Source: an uncultured Elusimicrobia bacterium (GTDB lineage Bacteria; Elusimicrobiota; Elusimicrobia; Elusimicrobiales; Elusimicrobiaceae). Taken from it: DNA of 6,214 nt. The notes under the pieces were generated by a model. It was not told the origin of the DNA. It ran no database searches and was given only the letters and a program-made list of their open reading frames with translations. This document shows positions 5,439 to 6,214 of the stretch, one piece after another. The DNA lies in assembly GCA_947164805.1 (NCBI GenBank), contig CAMUXX010000060.1:1-6214 (forward strand), read 5' to 3'. The translations under genes and the position numbers were made by a program. The stretch's first letter is position 1. Each line of letters begins with the position of its first letter.

Positions 5439-6214
5439 CTAATGTCCGGAAATTAAATTAAATATTTGTGTGGCAAATTCTTGCGGAGTTTTATCTTTAA
5501 AATCATTTTCATTTAATGACTTAAAAATTTGATGCTGTTTTTTGCTTTTGCAAAAAATATCAAAAATATCTTCGCTTTTTTCTAAAGAAAAAGAGAGTTC
5601 TTTATTATTTTTAACTATGTAAGGTAAAAGTTGAGCGGTATGCAGGAAAATATCTGTATCATTTAAATTTTGGAAAACAATTTCCCTAAATTCTTTACTG
5701 TCTTTGGCTGTAAATTGTTGATAAGGTACATCAAATAATTGATCGCTTATCAAAGTAACTTTTGCACCGCAAATATATAAAAAATCTGCAAGTGTTTTGC
5801 CAAAGTTTAAATTACCGTAGGTAGTTAAATAAAATTTTCCGCAAGGCTCTTTAATGTTTCCGTTTGTAATCAAAATATTTTTGCCTTTTAATTTCCCTTG
5901 AAATTGTAAAAGTTTTTCAAGTTCCTGACAAATTAAATCTATATTAGGTAATGCACCTTTTGGGGAATCCATTACAATTGCACCGCGTTTTCTTAAAGCG
6001 GAAATATTTGCTTGTGTTGCCGGGTTAAACCACATACCCGGGTTCATGGCAGGTGCTATAAGCATAGGTTTTTGCCAAGCACATAAAACGGAACTGAGCA
6101 AATTATCCGCTACACCTAAAGCAACTTTACTGATTGTTTGTGCCGTTGCAGGTGCAAGCAAGAAGATATCCCCCTCCTCTGCTAAACTTTTATGATTTTC
6201 ATCAAATTTTTTAG
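5439..6214 (-). CDS. CoaBC (Dfp)-like flavoprotein, partial at its 5' end and apparently degenerate
   Basis: The frame is open to the right edge, so the start is off-window; a TTG at 6159..6161 is an internal Leu. CoaBC normally joins phosphopantothenate to cysteine (CoaB) and decarboxylates the product with FMN (CoaC). About 257 residues are visible. The CoaC part keeps L-L-A-P-A-T-A, G-V-A-D-N-L-L and P-A-M-N-P-G-M-W with the catalytic-type Asn (residue 40 from the TTG). The following flap, usually containing A-C-G-x-x-G-x-G-R with the catalytic Cys, is missing: S-P-K-G-A-L-P runs straight into the next helix at 66-78. The CoaB half begins normally (L-K-G-K-N-I-L-I-T at 91-99) but lacks N-x-S-S-G-x-M-G and A-A-V-A-D-Y, and is about 150 residues instead of about 210, with the V-G-F-x-A-E-T to D-T-N-x-V region gone while a closing helix remains. 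The frame itself is clean. It may be an eroded or repurposed paralogue; membership in the Dfp family is firm, activity is not. Confidence 0.8.
   Translation of the reverse strand, partial: KKFDENHKSLAEEGDIFLLAPATAQTISKVALGVADNLLSSVLCAWQKPMLIAPAMNPGMWFNPATQANISALRKRGAIVMDSPKGALPNIDLICQELEKLLQFQGKLKGKNILITNGNIKEPCGKFYLTTYGNLNFGKTLADFLYICGAKVTLISDQLFDVPYQQFTAKDSKEFREIVFQNLNDTDIFLHTAQLLPYIVKNNKELSFSLEKSEDIFDIFCKSKKQHQIFKSLNENDFKDKTPQEFATQIFNLISGH

Noticed and set aside
6159..6161. TTG as the start of the CoaBC-like gene
   Set aside because: The upstream codons to the edge encode a Dfp-typical lead into L-L-A-P-A-T-A, so the Leu is internal and the gene is simply cut by the window.

Overview
The window looks like a chromosomal segment of a low-GC (roughly 40% by eye), Gram-negative-type, host-associated bacterium. 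A lone ADP-heptose synthase nucleotidyltransferase (an LPS inner-core enzyme), a sphingolipid-type gene pair and a cysteine-rich protein whose start resembles the end of a type IV pilin together remind me most of gut Elusimicrobiota. That assignment rests on memory of protein style, not on a marker gene, and is tentative.

Layout: at the left, on the + strand, is the 3' part of a secreted-looking protein (1..862). It has 28 cysteines and eight short Cys/Asn/Gly-Gly repeats. It ends at a strong hairpin terminator (870..891) that also serves the convergent genes on the other strand. Everything from 894 to the right edge is on the - strand and reads, in transcription order: a CoaBC-like flavoprotein (partial, 5439..6214), accB (5025..5390), accC (3657..5021), rfaE2 (3206..3673), a serine palmitoyltransferase-like enzyme (1991..3178) and a GNAT-fold acyltransferase of the YghO/bacterial ceramide synthase type (894..1991). 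Gaps are 48, 3, -17, 27 and -1 nt, which fits one operon. No stretch over 50 bases is without a gene.

The genes form a plausible lipid-supply chain: CoA biosynthesis, malonyl-CoA formation (biotin carboxylase plus its carrier), condensation of an acyl thioester with an amino acid to give a 3-keto sphingoid base, and N-acylation to a ceramide. The heptose enzyme links the cluster to the outer envelope. The SPT/acyltransferase pair, sharing a TAATG stop/start overlap, is the most coherent system here.

The most unusual points are at the head of the operon. The AccB-like protein has the biotinyl-domain fold pattern, but the invariant AMKM biotinylation motif reads SHKK. The CoaBC-like protein keeps the CoaC flavin and substrate motifs (APATA, PAMNxxMW) but lacks the Cys-containing flap, and its CoaB half is shortened by an apparent internal deletion and has lost its signature residues. 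Either these are eroded or repurposed paralogues, or this lineage runs these steps with divergent carriers.
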